From Roseomonas fluvialis (lineage in GTDB: Bacteria; Pseudomonadota; Alphaproteobacteria; Acetobacterales; Acetobacteraceae), in the NCBI RefSeq assembly GCF_022846615.1, contig NZ_AP025637.1:1172501-1236500 (forward strand): a stretch of DNA of 64,000 nucleotides, in the 5' to 3' direction. Shown in pieces: positions 1 to 11,642 of the stretch (the first letter of the stretch is position 1; each line of letters opens with the position of its first letter). Below the pieces are notes generated by a model. That model saw only the letters and a program-made list of their open reading frames with translations, was not told where the DNA came from and did no database searches. The position numbers were made by a program, and so were the translations under genes.

Positions 1-331
1 GCCTCGGGCGCTCGAGGAAATTCGCCGATGCCAAGTATGGTGTGGCGTTGACGGTCGAAGGCCTGGTGAGCTGTGTCCCCGATGGGATGCGGCGACACTT
101 CCAAAACCCGCCCATGTGGCGTTGCCCGGGATCCTCGAGAGGGAGCCGGGTGGCGTGCTGGGCGAGCATGTTCTTTCACATGGTGAAGATGATGAGTTGT
201 TGTGTGTGCGAGTGACGCACATCGTCCGGGGGCAGACTTGACCGCGCCCTGGGGATGATGCGGGCGCTGCCGACCGAGACTGAAAGCAGCGTAGGGCGTG
301 TTTTGGCCCTGTGCGCGGGCGGTGGTGTGGA
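1..331 (+). other. 16S-23S internal transcribed spacer, 3' part
   Basis: This stretch runs directly into the 23S rRNA and has no credible protein gene. It is read as the distal part of the rRNA operon spacer. No tRNA cloverleaf is visible, so the usual tRNA-Ile and tRNA-Ala genes would lie upstream of the window. A boxA-like antitermination element is annotated separately. ORFs across this area are rRNA-region artefacts. Confidence 0.75.
169..180 (+). promoter_or_regulatory. boxA-like rRNA antitermination site
   Basis: TGTTCTTTCACA matches the bacterial boxA consensus (TGCTCTTTAACA) at 10 of 12 positions and lies about 150 bases before the 23S start, where spacer boxA elements normally occur. 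The expected role is to recruit NusB/S10 so that RNA polymerase reads through the rRNA operon. The assignment rests on motif and position only. Confidence 0.55.
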
Positions 332-3070
<2,739 letters not shown>

Positions 3071-3175
3071 CCTACGCACCACCGCATGGATGCCTCGGCA
3101 TCCACCGCGCACAGCGCCAAAACACGACCACACACAACAACACCCATCATCACCACATCCGAGGATCCGGCCCGG

Positions 3176-3295
3176 TGGCCTGGTGGCCATCGCGGGGTTG
3201 ATACACCCGTTCCCATCCCGAACACGGCCGTGAAACACCCCAGCGCCCATGGTACTGCGTCTTAAGGCGCGGGAGAGTCGGTCGCCGCCAGGCCA
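3176..3295 (+). rRNA. rrf: 5S ribosomal RNA
   Basis: The gene follows 23S by about 105 bases. The terminal helix pairs GGTGGCCTGG (3174-3183) with CCAGGCCACC (3288-3297). The internal CCCATCCCGAAC loop and the GAAACACC and GCGCCCATGGTACTGCGT segments are typical of 5S. Exact mature ends cannot be set from sequence alone. Confidence 0.93.
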
Positions 3296-3350
3296 CCAGG
3301 CCGGATCCTCAGCACATCAGCATCCCGGGACAAACCCCCCCAGGATACAT

Positions 3351-3427
<77 letters not shown>

Positions 3428-3452
3428 GCTTAACCAAACACACGAACAGATC

Positions 3453-3485
3453 AGGCCCGACGGCATAACGCCTCGGGCCTCTTTT
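3453..3485 (+). terminator. Rho-independent terminator of the rRNA operon
   Basis: AGGCCCGA at 3453-3460 pairs with TCGGGCCT at 3473-3480 around a 12-base loop and is followed by CTTTTG. It lies 25 bases after tRNA-fMet and is the natural end of the rRNA transcript. Nothing further is recognised between it and the convergent phnU gene. Confidence 0.75.
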
Positions 3486-3681
3486 GCGTCCAGCACCACG
3501 TCACAAACCATTCGCAAAAAAACATACCAAAAACGAGACGGGTGATGACGGAACGTCACACCGCGTCACGCTTACCTCGATCGCGCGGGTGCGAGCCACG
3601 TCACGGCGTAACTCCATTGATAACCGCCCACCACCTCTCAGCCGCAGTCTGATCAAGCTTTTCCCTCAAGCCGCAAACGCC

Positions 3682-5376
3682 TCAACAACGCCACGCCTGC
3701 GTCAGCCGTCCGAGACCGGCACCCAAGACAAGCTGCGCAAGCTTGGCCCCGCTCGTAACCGCCAGAATGACCACACCCATCGCCGCGGCCGCACTCGCTT
3801 GGCCAGCTTCGTCCATATGGACCATGGCAACCGAGGCCGGCTTCGTGTCAGGGCCATAGAGGAAGATCACCGCGCTGACTGTCGTCATGGCGTTCACGAA
3901 CATGAAGACGGCAATCTCCAGGATCGCCGGCAGGCACATCGGCACCGTCACGCGTCCGAAGGTGATCCAAACCGGAACGCGCAGCGAAGCCCCGACCGAT
4001 TCGAATTCAGGGTCGAGTTGCCGGAGTGCGGTCACCGCCGTCAGGTGCCCGACCGTGTAGAAATGCACGATCGAGTTCATCACCAGAATCGCCAGCGTCC
4101 CGTACAGGAACCCCAGCGGATTGGCCGGATGGTTGAAGAACAACACATAGGCCAGACCAAGCACGAGCCCCGGTACCGCCAGAGGTACCGTCACGGCGAA
4201 TCGTCCTATCGCTCCAATCGCTCCGTGCTGCGGACCGCGCTCGAGCACATAGGCGACCAGAAAGACGATGGCTGTTCCCGCGACGGCTGCCATCGCCGCC
4301 ATCCGCACCGATAGCCACACGGCCTGCCACCCCGCCGCGTCGAACCGCGAGAAGTCGTAATTGTCGAGGGTCAGCGAAAGATTGTAGGGCCAGAAGCGAA
4401 CGAGCGACCCCCAGGCCGCGACGCTGACGATGCCGACCAGTAGGCTCGCAACGATGCCGCACAGCACGACCAGAGGCCAGTCACGCGAAGCTCGTGGGGC
4501 GGGCCGCAGCAGCACCGCGCGCCCGCTCATGGTGGCAGACCGCTGGCGGCTGGCCCAGCGTTCCAACGCGAAGCCCAGCACAGCGGGCACCAGCAGCACG
4601 ATCCCCACCACCGCGCCCATGTTGAAGTTCTGCAGGCCGACCACCTGCTTGTAGACGTCGGTCGCGAGTACCGGGAACTGCCCCCCGATCACCTTCGGAA
4701 TGCCGAAATCCGTCACCACCAGCGTGAAGACCACGACGAAAGCCGAAACCAGGCCATAGCGTGCCCCCGGTAAGGTGACGGACCAGAAGATCCGCGCGCG
4801 CGAGGCCTTCAGCGTCGATGCCGCCTCATAAAGCCGCGCATCGGCGGTGGACAGCGCGACGCACAGGATCAAAGCGGCCGACGGGAAGCAGTAGAAGACC
4901 TGCGCTGCTACGATGCCGACGGGGCCATAAATGCTGCCGCCCATCAACAGCCCGCGCAGCATGCCCTGGTTTCCGAACAGGTAGATCAGTGCGAGCGCCG
5001 GCAATAACGAGGGCGCCAGCAACGGCAGCATCATCACCGCGCGGAACATCGGCTTGGCCGGAATGCACGCCCGCGTCAGCGCGTAGGCGTAGGCGAAGGC
5101 GACGGGAACCACGATCACCGCCGTCAACGTCGCCGTCCAGACGCTGTTCCAAGCCGCCGCCAGCAGCGCCGGCGTGGTCGCGTAGGTTCGGAAATTCGCG
5201 GTAGCGGCAAAGCCGCCCTCCGGCGTCTCGAATGCGCGCAGCAGCAGCGTGCCGAGCGGCAGCACGAGGAAACACGCCAGGAAAACCAAGGCTCCCCACA
5301 GCGCCAAACTCATCACGCGCTGGTCGGCCGAAACGCCACGCTGGGTCGGAACGCCAGCCAGCGCGGCGTTAGACAT
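3682..5376 (-). CDS. phnU: Fused two-domain ABC permease, putative 2-aminoethylphosphonate transporter
   Basis: This is a 564-residue inner-membrane permease made of two binding-protein-dependent transport domains in tandem. Each half has about six hydrophobic segments and an EAA-type cytoplasmic loop. The first loop begins with EAASTLKAS near residue 184 and the second with ESVGASLRVP near residue 456. It would therefore form a whole permease unit with the adjacent ATPase. Its start overlaps the end of phnT by 8 bases, so translation is probably coupled. The substrate is inferred from phnX and phnS in the same operon. Fe3+ or thiamine permeases have the same fused architecture, so the substrate is less certain than the fold. 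Confidence 0.85.
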   Translation of the reverse strand: MSNAALAGVPTQRGVSADQRVMSLALWGALVFLACFLVLPLGTLLLRAFETPEGGFAATANFRTYATTPALLAAAWNSVWTATLTAVIVVPVAFAYAYALTRACIPAKPMFRAVMMLPLLAPSLLPALALIYLFGNQGMLRGLLMGGSIYGPVGIVAAQVFYCFPSAALILCVALSTADARLYEAASTLKASRARIFWSVTLPGARYGLVSAFVVVFTLVVTDFGIPKVIGGQFPVLATDVYKQVVGLQNFNMGAVVGIVLLVPAVLGFALERWASRQRSATMSGRAVLLRPAPRASRDWPLVVLCGIVASLLVGIVSVAAWGSLVRFWPYNLSLTLDNYDFSRFDAAGWQAVWLSVRMAAMAAVAGTAIVFLVAYVLERGPQHGAIGAIGRFAVTVPLAVPGLVLGLAYVLFFNHPANPLGFLYGTLAILVMNSIVHFYTVGHLTAVTALRQLDPEFESVGASLRVPVWITFGRVTVPMCLPAILEIAVFMFVNAMTTVSAVIFLYGPDTKPASVAMVHMDEAGQASAAAAMGVVILAVTSGAKLAQLVLGAGLGRLTQAWRC

Positions 5377-6496
5377 CGTCGACGAACACCATCAACCGGT
5401 CGGCGAGCAGAACAGCCGCGACGCCGGCACCAGGCACGGCCCCGAGCGCCGCGACGTCCCCCGGCGTAGCCGAGGCAAGCAGGCGCAACGCCTTCGCCTC
5501 CAGGGTAAGCCTGCACACCGGCCCAAGAAACTCGATACCGGTGACAAGGCACGGCACGGCGCTTGGTGGTGCCTCGGCTGCCGGATACAACTGCACATGC
5601 TCGGGCCGGATGAAGCATGTGACGCGGGTGCCATAGAGCAGCGCCCGCGCGGCGTCCGCCGCGATGCGGATGCCGCCCGCAACGAGCATACCTGCAGGCG
5701 AATCCACCACCGCGTCGAAATGCGTGGAGTGCCCGACGAAGCCTGCGACGAACGGGCTTGCCGGACGGTCGTAGATCTCCGCCGGCGTGCCGATCTGCTC
5801 GATCCTGCCGCGGCTCATAACCACGATGCGGTCGGAGACCGACATCGCCTCCTCCTGGTCATGCGTGACCATCACTGTGGTGACGCCCAGGCGCTGCTGC
5901 AGCGAACGGATTTCCTGGCGCAAATGCGCGCGCACGATCGCATCCAGCGCCGAGAGCGGTTCATCGAGCAGCAGCAGGCCGGGCTCGTTCGCAAGCGCAC
6001 GCGCGAGCGCCACGCGTTGCTGCTGACCGCCGGAGAGCTGCGCCGGGTACTTCAGTGCCTGCTCCGAGAGGCCGACGATATCGAGCAGTTCCGCCACACG
6101 CTCACGCCGGCGCCGCTGCGGCCAAGCCGGCCCGCGCAGCCCGTAGGCGATGTTGGCGTTGACGGTCAGGTTCGGGAATAACGCGTAGGATTGGAAGACA
6201 ATGCCGAAGTCCCGATCGGCCGGCGGCAGGTGCGTGATGTCGCGCCCCTGCTGCAGGATACGCCCGGTCGTTGGTGGATCGAGCCCCGCAATACCCCGCA
6301 ATAGCGTGGTCTTGCCGCAGCCAGACGGTCCCAGGAAGGTGACAAACTCGCCCCCCTGTACAACCAGGCTCACGCGTTCGAGCGCGACGAAGGTGCCGAA
6401 CTGCTTGCCGACATCCACGACGCACAGGAAATCCGCGGCGGGCGGCCTGCCGGATGCCGGTGCGTCCGCGGCGACTTCCGGCGTGGTGGCGCTCAT
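5369..6496 (-). CDS. phnT: ABC transporter ATP-binding protein, putative 2-aminoethylphosphonate importer
   Basis: This 375-residue cytoplasmic ATPase energises the PhnSTU importer. The Walker A motif GPSGCGKTT is at residues 56-64. The signature LSGGQQQR, Walker B LLLLDEP and the H-loop region VTHDQEEA follow in normal order. A C-terminal extension of about 130 residues is consistent with a TOBE domain, as in the Pot/Fbp/PhnT branch. The gene sits 10 bases downstream of phnS and overlaps phnU. All catalytic motifs look intact. The phosphonate assignment comes from operon context and overall resemblance to the PhnT family. Confidence 0.88.
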   Translation of the reverse strand: MSATTPEVAADAPASGRPPAADFLCVVDVGKQFGTFVALERVSLVVQGGEFVTFLGPSGCGKTTLLRGIAGLDPPTTGRILQQGRDITHLPPADRDFGIVFQSYALFPNLTVNANIAYGLRGPAWPQRRRRERVAELLDIVGLSEQALKYPAQLSGGQQQRVALARALANEPGLLLLDEPLSALDAIVRAHLRQEIRSLQQRLGVTTVMVTHDQEEAMSVSDRIVVMSRGRIEQIGTPAEIYDRPASPFVAGFVGHSTHFDAVVDSPAGMLVAGGIRIAADAARALLYGTRVTCFIRPEHVQLYPAAEAPPSAVPCLVTGIEFLGPVCRLTLEAKALRLLASATPGDVAALGAVPGAGVAAVLLADRLMVFVDDV

Positions 6497-6506
6497 GCGC
6501 GGCGCT

Positions 6507-7526
6507 TCAGTTGCGCGGCGCGGACTTGCCGTCGAAGCGGTTCGCCCATTCGCGCAGCAGCCTGTCGCGCTGCGTCGCGATGGTGCGGAAATCGGCGCTC
6601 ACCAACCGTTCGGCAAAATCCGCTGGGTAGTTGCGGACCGTCGGCTCCACGCCGGGCAGCGCCAGCAGCGCATAGTAGCGCCCGTACAACTCCATCGCCG
6701 GGCGAGAGACCGCGAAATCCGCCAACCGACGCGCCGCCACCTGGTTGCGCGTACCGCGCAGGATCGCCGTGGCCTCCAGGTCGAAGCCGACGCCGTCGCT
6801 GGGGACAATGATCTCGATCGGTGCGCCCTGATTGCGCAGGGCCACTGATCGCATGTCAAAGGAGATGCCCACGCCGAACTCGCCACGCGCCGCGTTGTTG
6901 CACGGCGCGCTGCCGGAATGGGTATAGACTTGGATGTTGTCGTGCAGGCGCGTCATATAGTCCCACGCGCCGGCCTCGCCGCGCGTGCCGATCCAGCCCG
7001 CCATGGTCAGAAAGCCCGTGCCAGAGGAATTCGGGTTGGGCATCGCGACCTGGCCACGAAACGCCGGGTTCAGCAGGTCGTTCCACGTCGTCGGCCGCGG
7101 CAGGTTGCGCTGCTGGGCAACCACCGTGTTGAAGCAGATGGCCGAGACGAAGGCGTCCATGCCTGTCCAGGTCATCGGGCTGCGGTCGGAGCGCATATTG
7201 GCGCGCAGCGCCTCGGCACCCTGCGGCGTATACGGCTCGAGCATCTCAAGCGCCTCCATCTGCAGAAGCGAGAACACCGACAGGCCCCAGACGAGATCCG
7301 CGCGCGGATTCTGGCGCTCGGCAATCAGGCGGGCGGTGATGATGCCGGTGGAATCTCGCACCCAGGCGATCTCGATGTCGCGCAGGGCGGCTTCGGCGGC
7401 CTGCTTGAACGGAGCCAACTGCTCGTTCTCGAGCGCCGTATAAACCGTCAGGCGGGTACGCTGCTGCGCCTCGGCCGCCGGAGCGAGGCCGATCAGGGCG
7501 CAGGCAAGAAGGGCAAGGCGGCGCAT
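6507..7526 (-). CDS. phnS: Periplasmic substrate-binding protein, putative 2-aminoethylphosphonate
   Basis: This solute-binding protein of about 339 residues belongs to the extracellular family 1/iron-type fold and delivers substrate to PhnU/PhnT. I chose the ATG at 7526 because it gives a clean Sec signal peptide (MRRLALLACALIGLAPAAEAQ). It also has a GGGAG ribosome site about 8 bases upstream. A longer reading from 7580 puts charged residues before the signal. The mature protein opens with LTVYTALENEQL, a typical first strand of this family. It lies 79 bases after phnX, the only sizeable gap in the operon. Iron or putrescine binding cannot be excluded from sequence alone. Confidence 0.86.
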   Translation of the reverse strand: MRRLALLACALIGLAPAAEAQQRTRLTVYTALENEQLAPFKQAAEAALRDIEIAWVRDSTGIITARLIAERQNPRADLVWGLSVFSLLQMEALEMLEPYTPQGAEALRANMRSDRSPMTWTGMDAFVSAICFNTVVAQQRNLPRPTTWNDLLNPAFRGQVAMPNPNSSGTGFLTMAGWIGTRGEAGAWDYMTRLHDNIQVYTHSGSAPCNNAARGEFGVGISFDMRSVALRNQGAPIEIIVPSDGVGFDLEATAILRGTRNQVAARRLADFAVSRPAMELYGRYYALLALPGVEPTVRNYPADFAERLVSADFRTIATQRDRLLREWANRFDGKSAPRN

Positions 7527-7605
7527 GGACAAGCTCCCAAGGTCACCTTCAGCCCCTAGCCCGTGCTCAGCGTCAGTCATGTGACCGCAGGGTTACGGTT
7601 CCGTG

Positions 7606-8430
7606 TCACGGGCCGTCGACGATGCCGGGCCGATCGCCGCGTGCCAGCCGTGCCTCGATCAGGTCGATCACCGCGGGAAGATCGGCGACGGAATCAACAA
7701 CGATATGCGCGCCGGCACGCATCAGCGTTGCACTCGCGTCCCGTCGGATCGCATCGCGTGCCGCGGCGTCCAGAGCTGCGAGTTCGGCCGCGGAAAGCCC
7801 GGCGATATTGCCGGTGAGCGCGACGCCGACTGCCCAGCATCCGGCGGCGCGAGCCTCGCCGATCCCGGGTGGCGTGTCGTCCAGCTTGACGACGTGGCTC
7901 GCGGGCCAGACGCCCATCGCCGCCATGGCAGACCACATCTGCAGCGGCGCGGGCCTGCCTGCCGCCAGGTCACCGGCGCAGACCATCACCTCCGGCATGA
8001 AGCCCTGCGCGGCCGCGAGCGGCGCGAGCCGTTCCATGATCGGGCGCGTGTAGCCCGTCGTGGAGCCCAGCCGGATACCGCGTGCCGCGCACCAGTCGAA
8101 GGCGTCCAGCGCACCGGGGATCAACGCGCTGTGCGCCTCGACGGCGGCGACGTTCAGCGGTTCGAAGATCTCGAAGATCGCATCGATCGCGGCCTCGTCG
8201 AATTCGCGCCCGTGCCGCGCGCGCCAGGCGGCGGCCACGGTGGGCGAGGTGCCGACCAGCCGGATATGGTCGCGCTTTGCCATCCCCATGGGGCCGCGCG
8301 CATCGGCGACCGAGATCACGATGCCCAGCCGCGCGAAGGCTTCCACGAAGGCGCCCATCGGCGCCCGCGATCCGTGGTCCAGCACCGTCCCCGCCCAGTC
8401 GAGGATCACGGCCTTCACCTGCGTGCTCAT
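7606..8430 (-). CDS. phnX: Phosphonoacetaldehyde hydrolase (phosphonatase)
   Basis: PhnX cleaves the C-P bond of phosphonoacetaldehyde to acetaldehyde and phosphate, in the cytoplasm. The 274-residue HAD protein has the nucleophile motif DWAGT with Asp11. The Schiff-base lysine is in the cap segment GPMGMAKRDHIR (Lys52). The STTGYTR motif and the acidic KLDDTPPGIGEA motif are also present. These are the specific PhnX features, not just generic HAD motifs. The start overlaps the stop of the upstream FAD oxidoreductase by 4 bases. It is the strongest functional anchor for calling the whole operon phosphonate-related. Confidence 0.95.
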   Translation of the reverse strand: MSTQVKAVILDWAGTVLDHGSRAPMGAFVEAFARLGIVISVADARGPMGMAKRDHIRLVGTSPTVAAAWRARHGREFDEAAIDAIFEIFEPLNVAAVEAHSALIPGALDAFDWCAARGIRLGSTTGYTRPIMERLAPLAAAQGFMPEVMVCAGDLAAGRPAPLQMWSAMAAMGVWPASHVVKLDDTPPGIGEARAAGCWAVGVALTGNIAGLSAAELAALDAAARDAIRRDASATLMRAGAHIVVDSVADLPAVIDLIEARLARGDRPGIVDGP

Positions 8431-9548
8431 GGCGCGGCATCCAGATCGGCCAGCACTTCCTCCGCCAGACCGAAGGCGGTGCTGGCGCCGGTGCCGGAGG
8501 TGACGGAAACCAGGCGGAGACCCGGTCCGATGCGTTCGACGAAGGCGTCCTCCGGCCCCGATGGATACAGCCCGATCCAGGTCTCGACCACGCGGGGGAC
8601 TGGCAGGTCGAGCACGCGCCGTGCCTCATCCAGGATCAGCCGGTCGACATGGCCTGGCTGGAAGGGGTCCGGTGTCGCGCCATAGTGGTGGCTGTCGCCG
8701 ACCACCAGCGTGCCATCGGCGCCCTGCACCACGATCAGATGGACGCCGTTCTCGAGTTCCTCGGGCTGCTCGGCGCCGAGGCGCGCGCGCAGCGCCGGCA
8801 ACGAGGGACACTCGGCGTAGCCGCGGTAGCGGTGCAGGCCGAGGTCGCTCATCACCGCCGCCGGGAGGCGCCAGCCGGGATCGGCCAGGCGGAGCATGTG
8901 CAGCTTGCACAGCGTGACACCGCGTCGCGCGAAGACCTCGGGAAACAACGACACGATGTCGGCGCCGGGACAGACGACGATGCGTGGCGCGTGGAAGGTG
9001 CCGGACTGCGTCTCGACGCGGCCCTCCTCTATGCTACGCACGGCGACCTGCCGGCGGATGGCGACGCTCAACGTGTCCCGTATCCAGGCGGCGAGGCGGG
9101 GAATGGCGTCACGGCTTTCGACACGGAGCTCGTGCGGGCTGTGCAGGGCGGCGATGACGCCATCGGCGCGCAGCGGCGGCGCATGGGCGGCTAATGCTGC
9201 GCCATGAAGTACGCGGCAGCCCTCGCCCATCGGGCCCGCGGCGAATTCTTCCAGGACAGCTGCGGCTTCGGGGCGCCGGGCACACATCAGCAGGCCGCGA
9301 TGGTGCACATCAATGCCTGCGAGGGGCGCGACCTCCGCCCAGACATCCCGCGCGCGTCGCGCACGGCGCCAGGTATCCGCGGACGCCTGGCCTGTCACCG
9401 TAACGAAGCCGAAGTTGCGGATTGAGGCGCCATTGGCCTGCGCATCCCGGTCCAGCACCAGAACACGCCGCCCGGCACGCGCCGCCAACAGGGCATGCGC
9501 CAGCCCGACGATGCCGGCACCGACGACAATGAGGTCGTAGTCCTTCAT
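8427..9548 (-). CDS. FAD-dependent oxidoreductase of the phosphonate-cluster (TIGR03364-like) type
   Basis: This 373-residue DAO-superfamily flavoprotein has an N-terminal Rossmann motif (VVGAGIVGLAHALLAARAG), followed by the acidic end of strand 2 (VLVLDRD). It ends with a glycine-rich SVTSGTGASTAFGLAEE segment that closes over FAD. It is the first gene of the operon and overlaps phnX by 4 bases. Homologues are known to cluster with phosphonate genes. Since no aminoethylphosphonate transaminase (phnW) is present, it may supply phosphonoacetaldehyde by oxidising aminoethylphosphonate or an N-substituted form. That reaction is inferred, not shown. Confidence 0.82.
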   Translation of the reverse strand: MKDYDLIVVGAGIVGLAHALLAARAGRRVLVLDRDAQANGASIRNFGFVTVTGQASADTWRRARRARDVWAEVAPLAGIDVHHRGLLMCARRPEAAAVLEEFAAGPMGEGCRVLHGAALAAHAPPLRADGVIAALHSPHELRVESRDAIPRLAAWIRDTLSVAIRRQVAVRSIEEGRVETQSGTFHAPRIVVCPGADIVSLFPEVFARRGVTLCKLHMLRLADPGWRLPAAVMSDLGLHRYRGYAECPSLPALRARLGAEQPEELENGVHLIVVQGADGTLVVGDSHHYGATPDPFQPGHVDRLILDEARRVLDLPVPRVVETWIGLYPSGPEDAFVERIGPGLRLVSVTSGTGASTAFGLAEEVLADLDAAP

Positions 9549-9737
9549 GGGCGCAGCACTATCATGGGTGCGCCGCCACCGCAGCGTTGGGCCAAGTCAT
9601 ACCGGCAATCCCTGCTTGCGCGTGCGGGGCCCGGTGTTGTTGCTGTGGCGTCCGCGATCGGACCGCGTGCGCGCAGGTCTGGCCACCGCACCGCCCCTTC
9701 CATTCGTGACGTCCGGGCGACGCGACCGGTCCTATGG

Positions 9738-10640
9738 CTACGATAGCCAGCGCCGGGCGATGCGGCACGCGACCGTGAAGGCAGGGTTGAAGACGTTGCC
9801 GATATCGTAGCGAACGACCTGGCCCATGAGGTGGCTTGCCGCGCGCGCATCCAGGCCGAAATCCTCGCCGAGCCACCGCGACATCTCGGTGGTGGCGTGC
9901 TGCAGCGCCTGGTCGAGCGGCCGTGCATTGCCGACGGTGAAGATATCGTCGGCCGTCTCGCCTCGCGGCCAGGTGATTCTGCGCTTCAGCACGCGGAAGG
10001 TCACCTCCATCTCGAAGGATGTCTCGATGCCGGTGCCGGTGATTTCGCCGTCGCCTTGGCAGGCATGCCCGTCGCCGAGATAGAACAGCCCACCCGGCAC
10101 CGACACCGGGAACCAGGCCGTCGTGCCCGGTGCGAACAGGCGGTAATCCATGTTGCCGCCGTTCTGCGCACTGGTCGCGGTCGACAGCGCCTGGCCGCCT
10201 GCCGGCGCGACGCCGAAGCAGCCGATCATGGGCTGGATTGGCGGTGCGAAACCCTCCAGCCCCTTCGTCTTGTCCTGCAGCCGCACGATCCCGGCCTCGC
10301 GGTCGATATCCCAGACGGCGCGCTGCTGCGGCGGCCGGTCGATGATCGCCGCGGGGTCGAGCACGGTCAGTGCAAGGGGCGAGTAGGTCCAGCCCGTCGC
10401 CCGGCTTGGCGTCAGCCGGTCGATCCGCACCGCAAGCGTGTCCCCCGGTTCGGCGCCTTCGATGAAGAATGGGCCGGTCATCGGATTCGGCCGGCTGCCG
10501 ACCGCGACCTCCCGTGCATCGAGGCCGGAGGCGTCGAGCGTGTCGGTCACCACCGTGTCGCCATCCGCGATGCGCAGGACGGGTTCGGCGGTGCCGATCA
10601 CGTTGAAGTACCGTGTCGGATGGAAGCGATGCGTGGCCAT
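9738..10640 (-). CDS. Acetamidase/formamidase family protein
   Basis: This 300-residue cytoplasmic amide hydrolase would release ammonia from formamide, acetamide or a related small amide. The N-terminal part carries the family stretch PFFIEGAEPGDTLAVRI, and the middle carries conserved MIGCFGVAP and NGGNMDYR segments. The ATG at 10640 was chosen because the in-frame region upstream up to 11006 is low-complexity and lies across a good promoter and an opposing gene. A TTGACC-18-TAGCGT promoter lies about 65 bases upstream. The gene is transcribed toward the phosphonate operon with 189 bases between them. True substrate is unknown. Confidence 0.88.
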   Translation of the reverse strand: MATHRFHPTRYFNVIGTAEPVLRIADGDTVVTDTLDASGLDAREVAVGSRPNPMTGPFFIEGAEPGDTLAVRIDRLTPSRATGWTYSPLALTVLDPAAIIDRPPQQRAVWDIDREAGIVRLQDKTKGLEGFAPPIQPMIGCFGVAPAGGQALSTATSAQNGGNMDYRLFAPGTTAWFPVSVPGGLFYLGDGHACQGDGEITGTGIETSFEMEVTFRVLKRRITWPRGETADDIFTVGNARPLDQALQHATTEMSRWLGEDFGLDARAASHLMGQVVRYDIGNVFNPAFTVACRIARRWLS

Positions 10641-10702
10641 GAGGCTCCCCGGACTACTTCGCTGCCATGGCCCGACCGCACCGCGCCATGGATGATCCCG
10701 AC

Positions 10703-10732
10703 ACGCTAGGAACCGCGTCGACGCTTGGTCAA
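10703..10732 (-). promoter_or_regulatory. Sigma-70 type promoter for the acetamidase/formamidase gene
   Basis: On the minus strand, TTGACC (10732-10727) is followed by an 18-base spacer and TAGCGT (10708-10703). This places a start site near 10696, about 55 bases before the chosen ATG at 10640. It supports the shorter start of that gene. Confidence 0.6.
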
Positions 10733-10898
10733 GCTGCGCACCGGCGGCGGGGCGGGTCGCTTCGGTGCTTGCGCATCGTGGATGTGCCGGCAGGATAGGA
10801 AGCGCCGGGACCCGGCGCAGACGGCAGGCCCCCGCATTGCGACAGGCGCGGCGCATGACGGACCGGCAGTGGCATGACGCGAACGAGGCGCAGGGGCA

Positions 10899-11642
10899 GT
10901 GAGCCAGCAGACCGAACTCGACAAGGTGAAGGCCCGCATCCGCGCCCTCGCGGCGCGCACCGTGGATCGCGGCTGCTCGGAGCCTGAGGCCCTCGCCGCC
11001 GCACAAAAGATCGGCGAGCTCCTCGAGGTCTACGGGCTGACGATGTCCGAGGTGGAACTCCGGCAGGAGACCTGCATCCAGCGCCAGAGCGTGTTCAGCG
11101 GCCCACGCCTGCAGGCACTCGGCACGATCTTCCTGCCGATCATCGAATTGACGGAGACCAAGGGCTGGATGGTCGGGCGAGACACCTTCGTCTTCTACGG
11201 GCTGGAGCCAGATGTGCTGATGGCGGAATACCTGCTCCAGGTCGTCGCGCGCACGGTCGACCAGGAGGAGGCGGCGTATCGAACGAGCGACGCCTATCGG
11301 CAGGGCCGTGCGACGCCGCAGAACCGGCTACGCAGCTTCCGCTATGGTTTTGCCGAGCGCGTGTCGAAGCGCATCGCCGCACTTGCGGCGCATCGCCGCG
11401 CAACACAGGACGCAGCCAGGGCGCCGACTGCGTCGGGCACCGCGCTGGTCCTGGTGAAGCAGCGCCTCATTGCCGAGGGCTTCCGCGACCTCGGGATCCG
11501 TCTGCGCACGAGCTACACGACGCGCACGGTGCGGGACGGCGCGGCCTATCGGAACGGGATGGACGCCGGCGGGCGCGTCAAGCTCGACAGGCCCGTTGCC
11601 GGCGCAGCCGGTCCACCGCCCCTGCCACGCCGGCCGCGATGA
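10899..11642 (+). CDS. DUF2786 domain protein
   Basis: This 247-residue protein starts at GTG 10899 behind a CAGGGGCA ribosome site. The first 45 residues, with KVKARIRALAARTVDRGCSE and AAQKIGELLEVYGLT, match the short DUF2786 helical module usually seen at the N-terminus of such proteins. The rest is charged and helical with no catalytic motif I recognise. It overlaps the next gene, a small metallopeptidase, by 4 bases, so the two are probably made together. DUF2786 has no established function. The C-terminal 20 residues are Pro/Ala-rich and probably disordered. Confidence 0.8.
   Translation: MSQQTELDKVKARIRALAARTVDRGCSEPEALAAAQKIGELLEVYGLTMSEVELRQETCIQRQSVFSGPRLQALGTIFLPIIELTETKGWMVGRDTFVFYGLEPDVLMAEYLLQVVARTVDQEEAAYRTSDAYRQGRATPQNRLRSFRYGFAERVSKRIAALAAHRRATQDAARAPTASGTALVLVKQRLIAEGFRDLGIRLRTSYTTRTVRDGAAYRNGMDAGGRVKLDRPVAGAAGPPPLPRRPR

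Noticed and set aside
9735-9749. TGGCTA-CGA-TAGCCA hairpin at the end of the formamidase gene
   Set aside because: Six-base arms without a T run and overlapping the stop codon; too weak to call a terminator.
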